Origin: Desulfonatronum thiosulfatophilum
Lineage (GTDB): Bacteria; Desulfobacterota; Desulfovibrionia; Desulfovibrionales; Desulfonatronaceae
Reading direction: 5' to 3'
Assembly: GCF_900104215.1 (NCBI RefSeq)
Contig: NZ_FMXO01000009.1
Span: forward strand, 1 to 64,000
DNA: 64,000 nt
Shown: in pieces, positions 33,680-42,364 of the stretch
How positions within the stretch are numbered: position 1 is the first letter of the stretch
Layout of the letters: the number at the start of each line of letters is the position of its first letter
Position numbers and translations under genes: made by a program
Notes under the pieces: model-generated
The model's database searches: none
Told to the model about the DNA's origin: nothing
What the model saw: the letters and a program-made list of their open reading frames with translations, nothing else

Positions 33680-34213
33680 ATGTCAAAAAATCCATTGCCT
33701 TTCGGGGTGAACGACATTGGTGCGTTCGCCCGCTCTGTGCGCAAGTCCCTGGACGGTCTGGAACGTTCTCCGAGCCACGTGGAGATGCTGAACCTGCTCG
33801 CCAGGGCTGGGGGCTTTCGCAACTTCCAGCACTTCAAGGCCCAGCACGAGGCCGGCACGAGCCTGCAAACCTTTCCTCCTGTCCAGGCCGAGGTCGACTA
33901 CCGGCTCGTCAAACAACTGGTGCGCCTGTTCGACGACAACGGGCGCCTTGTCCGCTGGCCCAAGAAGTTCACCCTTCGCATGTTCTGCCTGTGGGCGCTC
34001 TGGTCGCGCTTTCCGGCCAGGACCTCCATGACCGAGCGGGAGATCAGCGACTGGCTGCAGGAGCGCCACTGCTTCGGCGACCACGCCCTGCTCAGGCGCG
34101 AACTCGTGGATCGGAGGTTGGTGACCCGCACCCCGGACGGCCGGGTGTACACACGGATCGAGCAAAGACCTCCTGCCGAAGCCGCGGCCCTGTTTGAACA
34201 GCTCCGCAAATAG
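33680..34213 (+). CDS. DUF2087 domain protein
   Basis: 177 residues. The C-terminal half matches DUF2087: VRWPKKFTLRMFCLWALWSR, MTEREISDWLQERHCFGDHA and LLRRELVDRRLVTRTPDGRV. This is a winged-helix-like domain often found in regulators. The N-terminal half has a short helical segment (SPSHVEMLNLLARAGGFRNF). Standalone forms may act as transcription factors. High GC and intact frame contrast with the flanking relics. Confidence 0.8.
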   Translation: MSKNPLPFGVNDIGAFARSVRKSLDGLERSPSHVEMLNLLARAGGFRNFQHFKAQHEAGTSLQTFPPVQAEVDYRLVKQLVRLFDDNGRLVRWPKKFTLRMFCLWALWSRFPARTSMTEREISDWLQERHCFGDHALLRRELVDRRLVTRTPDGRVYTRIEQRPPAEAAALFEQLRK

Positions 34214-34640
34214 CCAACCCGCGCGGAACGCGTCGAAACAACAGCAGGAGGCCGCACAACCGGCCTCCTGCTTGATCAATGATACCCTCTCCTGTTGCGG
34301 GGCGTGATTTCCCACCCGTACTTGTTGAGGTGCCATCACCCCTTGGGATCACCCTCGAGTCAAAAAATCATCGCTCTAAGGCTCGCCCCCGTTCTTATCA
34401 CGGGAGTCGCCTTTCTGGATTTTGCCTCACGTTTCCTGCCGGAGGAGCCAAGTCCTCCAGTTTCAGGGCGTCCACGTGCCAAATCCTTCGCTGCGGGTCG
34501 GGGGCGGTGTACGCCGGGACGGCCCTGCTCCGGATTCCAACGGATCTCCACTTCATTTCTTATCAGAAATGACAATATTTTATAGTTATATCAAAAAAAG
34601 AATAAATTTTATTTATAAATTGAAACACTATTCAACAGCC

Positions 34641-34883
34641 ATGCAATCACGAATCAAGGTCACCTCGCCAGAGTCTCTTGGAGCATCGCTCAGAGCCCTG
34701 CGCAAGGACAAGGGGCTGAACCAGACTGAAGCCGGGAAACCGGCGGGCGTGAATCAAGTCACCGTCTCGAGCATCGAACGGGGAATTCCGACCAGGGTGG
34801 ATACGCTTTTTCGACTTCTTGCGGCTCTCGATCTGGAGCTGGTGATCCAGCCGAGAGAAAAGCCGGATGAGGATGCATGGTAA
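34641..34883 (+). CDS. hipB: HipB-like antitoxin (XRE/Cro HTH)
   Basis: 80 residues. The helix-turn-helix is in LGASLRALRKDKGLNQTEAG through VNQVTVSSIERG. In HipBA modules the antitoxin binds operator DNA and inhibits HipA. Its stop TAA overlaps the hipA start region. The 60 bases upstream are very AT-rich (AAAAAAGAATAAATTTTATT), suitable for a promoter and operator. Confidence 0.85.
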   Translation: MQSRIKVTSPESLGASLRALRKDKGLNQTEAGKPAGVNQVTVSSIERGIPTRVDTLFRLLAALDLELVIQPREKPDEDAW

Positions 34884-36206
34884 TGGGGCGCCGCAAGCTT
34901 TCAAGGGAACTCTCCGTCTGGATGAATGGTCTCCGGGTGGGGACGCTCAGGTGTCATTCGAGCGGCAAGCTTGAATTTGCCTATCATGAACAGTGGATGC
35001 GCGAAAATTCAGCGCGGCCTCTGTCGCTTTCAATGCCGTTGCGAGCAGAGCCGTATTCCGGGGAAGTGGTGGAAAATTATTATGACAATCTCCTCCCGGA
35101 CAACCAGGCCGTCAGGCGTCATCTCCAACGGAAATTCCAGACTCCCTCGGACAACAGCTTTGATCTGCTGTCGCATATCGGGCGTGACTGTACCGGTGCG
35201 GTGCAACTCTGTCCGATCGAAAGAGACCCTCCACCAGTCCATGACATTGATGCCACTCCCGTCAGCGATGACCAGATAGCCGGGATACTCAGCAACAGCC
35301 GGATCATGCCGCTCGGCATTTCCGGCGATGATGATTTTCGGATCTCACTGGCTGGAGCGCAGGATAAAACAGCGTTGCTCCATCACGATGGAAGATGGCA
35401 TCGTCCCCATGGATCAACTCCGACCACCCATATCCTGAAGCTGCCGATCGGCCGCCTCGAACATCAAAACATTGACTTGTCCGACAGTGTCGGAAAACGA
35501 ATGGCTTTGCCATCAAATCGTCAAGGAATTCGAGGTCCCCGTTGCCGAAGCAAGCATGCGGCGGTTTGCGGGGGTAAACGCTCTTGTCATCAAACGGTTC
35601 GACAGGAGGGCGTCAGAAGATCATTCCTGGATCGTCCGGTTGCCTCAGGAGGACATGTGTCAGGCGCTGGGCGTCGCTCCAGCTCTCAAATACGAAAGCG
35701 ACGGCGGGCCGGGCATTGAAAACATCATGAAGCTGCTCCTCGGATCATCCAAAAGTTTTGAGGACAGAAAAACATTCCTCACGGCGAATTTCCTCTTCTG
35801 GTTGTTGGCGGCGATCGATGGGCATGCCAAAAATTTCAGCATTTATATTCAGGCGGGAGGGATTTACCACCTCACTCCGCTTTACGACATCATTTCCGCG
35901 TATCCCTGTCTTGCGAAACGGAATCTGGAGGAACGCAAAATGAAAATGGCCATGGCTGTGCGCGGAGCAAATCGCCATTATCATTGGTTCAAAATTCTGA
36001 ACAGGCATTGGATCAGTACATCAAAAACCTGCCACTTTCCCACGGATGAGATGGAAACAATCATCTCGGAAATACTCCAACGACTGGATGGCGTGATTGC
36101 AAGTGTTGCTCGGCAAGTACCAATCGATTTCCCGAGCAGTGTGGCGGAACCAATATTCAACGGACTGCTGCACGCCCGGGACAGGTTGATTCGAAGCAGG
36201 AATTGA
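34877..36206 (+). pseudogene. hipA: HipA-like Ser/Thr kinase toxin, single-base frameshift
   Basis: The first frame (34877-35490) gives RELSVWMNGLRVGTL, YYDNLLPDNQAVR and FRISLAGAQDKTALL (ATP loop), ending DLSDSV. An extra G in GTCGGAAAAC near 35492 shifts the frame. The second frame continues ENEWLCHQIVKEFEVPVAEA, then NALVIKRFDR, AAIDGHAKNFS (catalytic Asp) and LTPLYDIISAYP (metal Asp). Both halves hold all expected kinase motifs, so the lesion is recent or a sequence error. HipA phosphorylates a tRNA synthetase in known systems. Confidence 0.85.
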
Positions 36207-36384
36207 AAATTGACCCGCTCTGAGGCATTCAGATCGACAACAATCATAAAAATTTCGGTAACTCAGCACACGTTGCGTGCTCTTCCTCCGGAGGAGCTTG
36301 CTGAGGTGAAGCAAGTGGAATAATGGCTGAGCCATTCACGAACCGGCCAAGGGGAATCTTGGCTCATCGGCTTTTAAGGAGGGC

Positions 36385-37359
36385 TTGGTTCGTATGATGC
36401 CGGCCATACTCGCTGTAGTTTCCGGTTTGGCGCTTCTGGTGTGGAGCGCCAACCGTTTTGTGGAGGGCTCGGCTTCCACCGCCCGCCATTTCGGCATGCC
36501 GCCGCTGTTGATCGGCATGGTGATCGTCGGTTTCGGCACTTCCGCGCCGGAGATGGTGGTTTCGGCACTGGCTGCCTCGCAGGGCAACCCGGGGATTGCG
36601 CTTGGCAATGCCTACGGCTCGAACATCACCAATATCGCTCTGATTCTGGGGCTCACGGCTCTCATCAGCCCCATTGCCGTCCATTCGCAGGTCTTGCGCA
36701 AGGAACTGCCCATTCTCACCATCGTGACCGCCCTGGCCGCATGGCAGATTTGGGATGGGGAGATCACCCGGTTCGATGCGGTCGTGCTGCTTACAGTATT
36801 CGGCGGGCTGATGGCCTGGACGATCTGGCAAGGGCTGCGGACAAAAGAGGATTCGCTGGGAAATGCGATGGAGCAGGGGCTCGAAGTCAACGCCATGCCC
36901 ATCCGCCGGGCCGTCTTCCGGCTTGTTGTCGGGCTGGTGCTGCTGATTGTCAGTTCCCGCATCCTGGTCTGGGGCGCGGTGGAGATCGCTCATGGATTCG
37001 GAGTCAGCGATCTGATCATCGGCCTGACCATCGTCGCGGTGGGCACTTCTCTGCCGGAACTGGCTTCGTCACTCATTGCAGCCGGGAAGGGCGAACACGA
37101 TATCGCTCTCGGCAATATCCTGGGGTCCAATCTCTTCAACACTCTGGCTGTGGTGGGGATCGCCGGCGCGATTCACCCGCTGGCGGTGGGTCCGGAAGTC
37201 TTCAATCGGGACATGCTGTTCATGGCCGCACTGACCCTGTCGTTGCTCTTCATCGGCTATGGATTTCGGGGGCGGGGCCGAATCAACCGCATCGAGGGCA
37301 CGGTGCTGCTGGCCTGTTACGTGGGCTACACGGCTTATTTGATCAGTACAATTTTTTGA
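36385..37359 (+). CDS. Na+/Ca2+ antiporter (CaCA, YrbG-like)
   Basis: 324 residues with ten hydrophobic helices. The two inverted alpha repeats of the CaCA superfamily are visible: VGFGTSAPEMVVSALAASQG with GNAYGSNITNIALILGL, and VAVGTSLPELASSLIAAGKG with GNILGSNLFNTLAVVG. It exchanges calcium or other cations for Na+/H+ across the inner membrane. A partial near-copy of the 5' half lies at 25867-26278. Confidence 0.92.
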   Translation: MVRMMPAILAVVSGLALLVWSANRFVEGSASTARHFGMPPLLIGMVIVGFGTSAPEMVVSALAASQGNPGIALGNAYGSNITNIALILGLTALISPIAVHSQVLRKELPILTIVTALAAWQIWDGEITRFDAVVLLTVFGGLMAWTIWQGLRTKEDSLGNAMEQGLEVNAMPIRRAVFRLVVGLVLLIVSSRILVWGAVEIAHGFGVSDLIIGLTIVAVGTSLPELASSLIAAGKGEHDIALGNILGSNLFNTLAVVGIAGAIHPLAVGPEVFNRDMLFMAALTLSLLFIGYGFRGRGRINRIEGTVLLACYVGYTAYLISTIF

Positions 37360-37504
37360 GCTTGCCAGTGAAAAGATGTTGTTACCAGGGATTGTTCTCA
37401 ACCTAGAAAAAATATCTTCCCTTGCCGCCCCCCCAAATGGATATCATTTCGATGATGGAGGTCAATCGACGTACCCTCAAGCTGGAATCGCTTGATCTGG
37501 TCTG

Positions 37505-38623
37505 ATGGATTCATTCAGCTCGTCTGAGTTGGCATCGGATATGCTTGTAATGCATTCCCGGTATAATTTTCCGCTCCCAACCCAAACAGACCAGAATCCA
37601 AGGCTGATCACCATGCAAGAAATTCTGAAAAAGCAAGCAATTCAGTCGTATCAGCTGTCGGATGATCCGTTGTCTACTCCGGAACATTCTCCCCTTTTTT
37701 TATCAGAGATCACTTTCAAGGATCATTTTTTCGAGACAAACTCCGCAAAAAAAATAATCGAATCAATTCATTCCGCAATACATGAGCACAAAGGGGTCTT
37801 CTTGCTCAGCGGAGAATCAGGCGTGGGCAAGACGACGCTTTTGCTGCATCTGGAATTCAAACTGAAGTCCCAGGACATTATCACGGCCAGGATAACCGAT
37901 TCCATATTGAACGAAAAAGAACTCTTGGAAAAAATTGCCAAGGGTTTTGGTTTGAAACATCGGCCTGGTTTGACGCCATCACACCTGTTGATCGTATTGC
38001 GCACTTTCCTTTTGCACCAGTTCAAGCAAGGACGAAAATGCGTTATTCTTGTGGACGAGGCTCACGACATGGGTTGGACGGCATTGGATACGATCCGGAT
38101 GCTGACCGACATGAAAAGTGAAGGAATCAAGCTGGTGCAAATCATTCTCTGCGGCAGGCCTGCCCTGCTGGAGCGCCTGCAAATGAAACGGCTGCGCAAG
38201 CTTTTGGAAAAGATCACCCTGAATGCGTCCATGGCACGATTTACCAAGTCCGAGACTGCCGAATACGCGACCTTCATGCTTGCCAAATCAAAATCGCGGG
38301 TTTCATTATCCCCGACGGAACTTGATGCACTCTGGGCCATCTCCAAAGGAAACCCGAACATGATAAACCGACTGCTGCAAGGCAATGGCGCCATGACCCA
38401 ACAGCAGCACGCGACCCAGGGACAGAACCAACAGGATCTCTTTCAGAAGCTGAATGAAAGCAGCTCCCAATCAAGTCGGCGAACCAACCCGATGCAAAAA
38501 GATCTCAAGAACTGGTGGGGTGATTTTTTTGGGGTCAAAGGGATGTCCGGTTTTGCCGGGTTGGGCTTGGTTGTCGTGTTCGCTCTGGCAACGGTTCTGG
38601 TCTGGATTGCCAGCTTAACATAG
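37505..38623 (+). CDS. ExeA/GspA-like AAA ATPase with C-terminal membrane helix
   Basis: 372 residues; an ATG at 37613 with AAGG upstream may be the true start (336 residues). SGESGVGKTTLLLHL is Walker A and CVILVDEAHDM is Walker B; LVQIILCGRPALLERL and LSPTELDALWAISKGNPNMI fit the ExeA/AAA_22 family. A membrane helix near the C-terminus (FAGLGLVVVFALATVLVWIA) anchors it. In type II secretion ExeA helps place the secretin through peptidoglycan. No secretion genes are nearby and the usual periplasmic peptidoglycan-binding domain is lacking, so its role is open. Confidence 0.78.
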   Translation: MDSFSSSELASDMLVMHSRYNFPLPTQTDQNPRLITMQEILKKQAIQSYQLSDDPLSTPEHSPLFLSEITFKDHFFETNSAKKIIESIHSAIHEHKGVFLLSGESGVGKTTLLLHLEFKLKSQDIITARITDSILNEKELLEKIAKGFGLKHRPGLTPSHLLIVLRTFLLHQFKQGRKCVILVDEAHDMGWTALDTIRMLTDMKSEGIKLVQIILCGRPALLERLQMKRLRKLLEKITLNASMARFTKSETAEYATFMLAKSKSRVSLSPTELDALWAISKGNPNMINRLLQGNGAMTQQQHATQGQNQQDLFQKLNESSSQSSRRTNPMQKDLKNWWGDFFGVKGMSGFAGLGLVVVFALATVLVWIASLT

Positions 38624-38682
38624 TGCAGCAGACATCCGTCTCTCAATAATCAATAGCCATCCCCCTTGAAATTCTGACTCTG

Positions 38683-38712
38683 ATCGAAATCGAAATCGAA
38701 ATCGCAATCGAA
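38683..38712. repeat. ATCGAA hexanucleotide tract, site 1
   Basis: Five units, four ATCGAA and one ATCGCA. Similar tracts lie at 50658-50710 and 53227-53262. Confidence 0.85.
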
Positions 38713-38898
38713 CTTGAAAATTCGATGACTATCAGCACATTCGTTCAGCCCCACTCTGGCGGCTGGATGCCCGTCTTCACGGGAATGACTTGTCTTAACA
38801 AAGCCAATATCAATCACACCCGCGCAGGCTCAATCAGTCCTCTCCGGAGATGGTGGCCTTGTCCGACATTGTAGGGCAGTTACCTGGACGCAACACGT

Positions 38899-39756
38899 TC
38901 ACTTCCTGCCGCGATAATACGCCAGTCTCTCCGCGTGGGGGCGAAAGAGGTCCAGCAGTTCCTTTTGCTCGTCGGCGCTCATAGGCTGAAAATCCTTGGC
39001 GACGTGCACCAGCAGTTCCACCTCGGCCGGACTGGAGCAGCCCAGGATGACCACGTCCACGGGTTGGGACAGGGCATAGCGCAGATAGCGCTCCGGGGTC
39101 AGGCCGTTTTCCGTAAACAGGTAATGCCCGCCGCCCAGCACTTTCATGCCCACGACAGCCATGCCCCGCTTTTTGGCCGCGGGCAATGTATCCGTCAGAA
39201 ATCCGCCCAGAATGCCTTCCACCGGATTAACCGGCAGGAGGACGCTGTTCAGGGGCCATTCGTTCACGCATCGGGTCAGCACCTCCGGATCATGGTGGCC
39301 GGTCACGCCGATGTGACGCACTGTTCCGGCTTCCCGGGCTTCCAGAAAAGCTCGCAGGGCTCCGTTTTCCGATTGGATTTGCGCGATATCGTTCTGATCC
39401 CGCACATCATGGATCTGCCACAGATCCAGATAATCCGTCCCCAGCCGGGACAAGGTGCTCCGCAGGTCGCGCATGGCGCCGTCATAGGTTCTTTGGGCGG
39501 ACTTGGAAGTGTGGAAAATCGAGTCTCGCCGCTCCGGCTTTTCTTTCCAAACCGACCCCAAATATTCCTCGCTGCCGGAATACGCCGGCGCCGTATCGAA
39601 ATATTCGATGCCCATCTCCAAAGCCGTCCGGATCACCACCCGCGCCTCATCGGTTCGTCCATGGGTTCTGAGAACGCCCTCTCCTCCCAGCCCGATCCGG
39701 GTCACGGACCTGTCGGCTGAGCCGAACATGATTTTGGGTATTTCATTCATGGCCAT
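38899..39756 (-). CDS. Aldo/keto reductase
   Basis: 285 residues from the ATG behind GGGGAA. The AKR pattern is present: IEYFDTAPAYSGSEEYLG (Asp/Tyr of the active site), a Lys in HTSKSAQRTYDGAMRDL, DYLDLWQIHDVRD (His) and IGVTGHHDP. An NAD(P)H-dependent oxidoreductase of cytoplasmic carbonyls is the family role; the substrate is unknown. It is a single gene on the right edge of the accessory region. Confidence 0.88.
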   Translation of the reverse strand: MAMNEIPKIMFGSADRSVTRIGLGGEGVLRTHGRTDEARVVIRTALEMGIEYFDTAPAYSGSEEYLGSVWKEKPERRDSIFHTSKSAQRTYDGAMRDLRSTLSRLGTDYLDLWQIHDVRDQNDIAQIQSENGALRAFLEAREAGTVRHIGVTGHHDPEVLTRCVNEWPLNSVLLPVNPVEGILGGFLTDTLPAAKKRGMAVVGMKVLGGGHYLFTENGLTPERYLRYALSQPVDVVILGCSSPAEVELLVHVAKDFQPMSADEQKELLDLFRPHAERLAYYRGRK

Positions 39757-40050
39757 GTTGTTCCCCGCTAAGATTTTTCCCAGTAATATCCATTGCAAGC
39801 CGGATCAGTTCGTGTCTTACGATAAGAATTTGCTGAATAGTTCATCCAAGGATTGAAAAGCAGCATTACAACCACTATTGTGAAATCTGATCGTGTCCGC
39901 TTGATACAGAAGATCCTCTGGATAAGAATAATCGGCAGGAACCGTATTGCAAGACGGTTTCCAACAATCACCATACACTGAACAGCTCAGATGACCACCA
40001 TTTGCCCACTCATGCCGCAATTCAGATTTTACGATTTCAGAACCCACATC

Positions 40051-42156
40051 ATGCATGCGGCTCGATCCTGCCTCATGTTTCTGATGCTGGGCGCCTTGAT
40101 GTTACCGTTGCAACCCGGCCAGGTATCGGCCTCATCCGGGGCGGGACTGGATCTGCGCGTCCAGTTGGATCTGCAGACCGGCATTCTGCGGGGCCACGGC
40201 ATCATTCGCCCTAAAGTCATCGAAGGAACCAACCTGGACATTTTTCTGCATCCGGCCATGGAAATCCACGCGGTGCAGCTCAACAACAATCCGGTTGATT
40301 ACCGCTTCGAAAACGGCCGACTCCGCCTCAATCTGGGCATGACCGGCATCGGGTCGGACGTGATCATATCCCTCAGATACTCCGGGCGATTTCACGATCC
40401 GGTTCCCATGTCCCTTTTCACCATGGACAACCCGGGGTTCGGGGTCAGCGCCACCATTACGGAACAGGGAGTTTTTTTCCAGGGACAGAGCGGATGGTTC
40501 CCACGCCTGGCGAGCCAGGACCTGCCGATCACCCTCGAGATCAGCGCGCCGCTCGGCATTTTGGCCGTGACCTCCGGACGGCTTCTGGAGCATGTGGAAA
40601 GCGATGGCAAAAGCATCTCCCGGTGGCAGGTCGATCAGCTGGGCCGCGGCATGCCCCTTTCCGCGGGCAGATACATTCATCGCCGCCTGGAAACCGACAC
40701 CGTACCTGTCTTTACCTATTTTTTTCCGGACAACGATCACCTTTCCGAAGTCTACCTCCAGGCTTCGGCACGACACCTGGCCCTGTACGAAGAACTGCAC
40801 GGCCCCTATCCCTTCGACCATTTCGCGGTGGTCGAAAACTTCTTTCCCTCCGGCTTCGGCATGCCCTCCTACACCTTGCTGGGCTCCGCCATTCTGCGTC
40901 TTCCGTTCATACCCGAAATCAGCCTGCGCCATGAAATCGCCCACTGCTGGTGGGGCAACGGGGTGTATGTCGACTACAGTCAGGGAAACTGGAGCGAGGG
41001 ATTGACGACGTACGTTGCGGATTATCTTGCCCAGGAAGAACAGTCCGAAGCAGCGGCCCGGGAGTATCGGGTGCGCATCCTGCGTGACTACGCGCTCCTG
41101 GCCGCGGGTGCTTCCGACATTCCCGTCGCCAGTTTCCTGTCCCGTTCCGATCCGGCAACCCAGGTCATCGGGTACGGCAAATCCATGTTCCTGCTGCACA
41201 TGATCCGCCAGCGCCTGGGCGACGAAGCGTTCTGGGACGCCCTACGCGCTTTCTATACTGAGTGGCTCTTTTCCGCGGCCACCTGGCAGGACATGTTCGC
41301 TGCATTCCAGGATCAGGGTTGGGACGCGCAGGAACGGAAAACCTTCACCCGCCAATGGCTTCAGGATTCCGGCGCTCCTGTACTGCACCTGGAAGACGTC
41401 CAGGTTGCTCCCAGCTCCCAAGGCTGGCAGGTCAGCGGCGTCCTTGCGCAGCAAAAGCCTTTTTTCGACGTGCACGTCCCGCTCCGCCTGGAAACGACGA
41501 AAAATGACCAAACGATGGAAGTCGCGCTGCACGGCGCTGCCGTCCCTTTCGTGTTTCAAAGCCCGCACAGGCCTACCCGGCTCCATGTCGATCCGGACCA
41601 TCACGTCTTCCGGCTGCTGGCGTCTGAAGAAATCCCACCCACCGTGAACAGCGTTCGGGGAGCAGCCGACCTGACGGTCGTGCAAAGCGACGACCTGGCC
41701 CATGTTCCCGATGATCTTATCAGAGGGTTCACAGCCAGCCTGAATCAGCCGAAGGCACGGATAATCACGGAGCGTGAGGCTCAAAAACAGACTTTGAAAA
41801 CTTCGAACCTGTTGTTTTTCGGCTTTCCCAGGTCCGGACGTCTGCAAGAAATGTTGTACGCTCCGCACAAGTACGACCTGGGACGGAACAAAAACGGCCC
41901 CAGCTTCAAGGCCCATCCCGAGGCAGGCACAATGGACACGATCTTTCTCGTCCTGCCCCATGCCGGTCATGCTGACGGCATCATCGCCCTGTTCAGCCCA
42001 GCCCGGGATCTGGACACGGATGCCATTGCGGATACTGCCCGCCGGATCAGACATTACGGAAAAGACAGCTACCTTGGCTTCCTGAAAGGCGAAAACAAGC
42101 TCCGCGGCACCTGGCCGGCACCTGAATCGCCCCTGATCATGGATCTCGCCGGATGA
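40051..42156 (+). CDS. Exported M1-like (gluzincin) metallopeptidase
   Basis: 701 residues from the ATG at 40051 with a signal peptide (CLMFLMLGALMLPL...VSASS); a 20-residue longer start exists. The zinc motif HEIAHCWWGN and the downstream ligand in WSEGLTTYVADY define a gluzincin peptidase of the M1 clan. The usual GAMEN exopeptidase motif reads FGMPSYTLLG. The C-terminal 250 residues have no recognised domain. It likely acts in the periplasm. Close neighbours on the right are signalling genes on the same strand after 208 bases. Confidence 0.82.
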   Translation: MHAARSCLMFLMLGALMLPLQPGQVSASSGAGLDLRVQLDLQTGILRGHGIIRPKVIEGTNLDIFLHPAMEIHAVQLNNNPVDYRFENGRLRLNLGMTGIGSDVIISLRYSGRFHDPVPMSLFTMDNPGFGVSATITEQGVFFQGQSGWFPRLASQDLPITLEISAPLGILAVTSGRLLEHVESDGKSISRWQVDQLGRGMPLSAGRYIHRRLETDTVPVFTYFFPDNDHLSEVYLQASARHLALYEELHGPYPFDHFAVVENFFPSGFGMPSYTLLGSAILRLPFIPEISLRHEIAHCWWGNGVYVDYSQGNWSEGLTTYVADYLAQEEQSEAAAREYRVRILRDYALLAAGASDIPVASFLSRSDPATQVIGYGKSMFLLHMIRQRLGDEAFWDALRAFYTEWLFSAATWQDMFAAFQDQGWDAQERKTFTRQWLQDSGAPVLHLEDVQVAPSSQGWQVSGVLAQQKPFFDVHVPLRLETTKNDQTMEVALHGAAVPFVFQSPHRPTRLHVDPDHHVFRLLASEEIPPTVNSVRGAADLTVVQSDDLAHVPDDLIRGFTASLNQPKARIITEREAQKQTLKTSNLLFFGFPRSGRLQEMLYAPHKYDLGRNKNGPSFKAHPEAGTMDTIFLVLPHAGHADGIIALFSPARDLDTDAIADTARRIRHYGKDSYLGFLKGENKLRGTWPAPESPLIMDLAG

Positions 42157-42364
42157 CCATTTCCAAAACCATCTTGTTTGTTGTCCAAAGAATAGCTCTG
42201 TCCGCATCCTTGCCATTGCGCCCTGTTCGTTCCGCTCCCGGATTTGAAGCGATATGCAGCCGCGGGATCTGAATGCCGCGCACCCCTTCACCGTCTCTCC
42301 TTGTGAACAAGTTCATCTTCACCAGTGCATCCTCCGGACAATTGTCACGAAGCATAACAATCAT

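Noticed and set aside
33201-33710. 169-codon plus-strand ORF as an intact gene
   Set aside because: Only about 40 codons resemble a DUF4143 ATPase; the rest is unrelated, so it is described as a relic.
39817-40056. 79-codon minus-strand ORF before the M1-like gene
   Set aside because: It has no ribosome site or recognised motif and overlaps the upstream in-frame extension of the peptidase gene.
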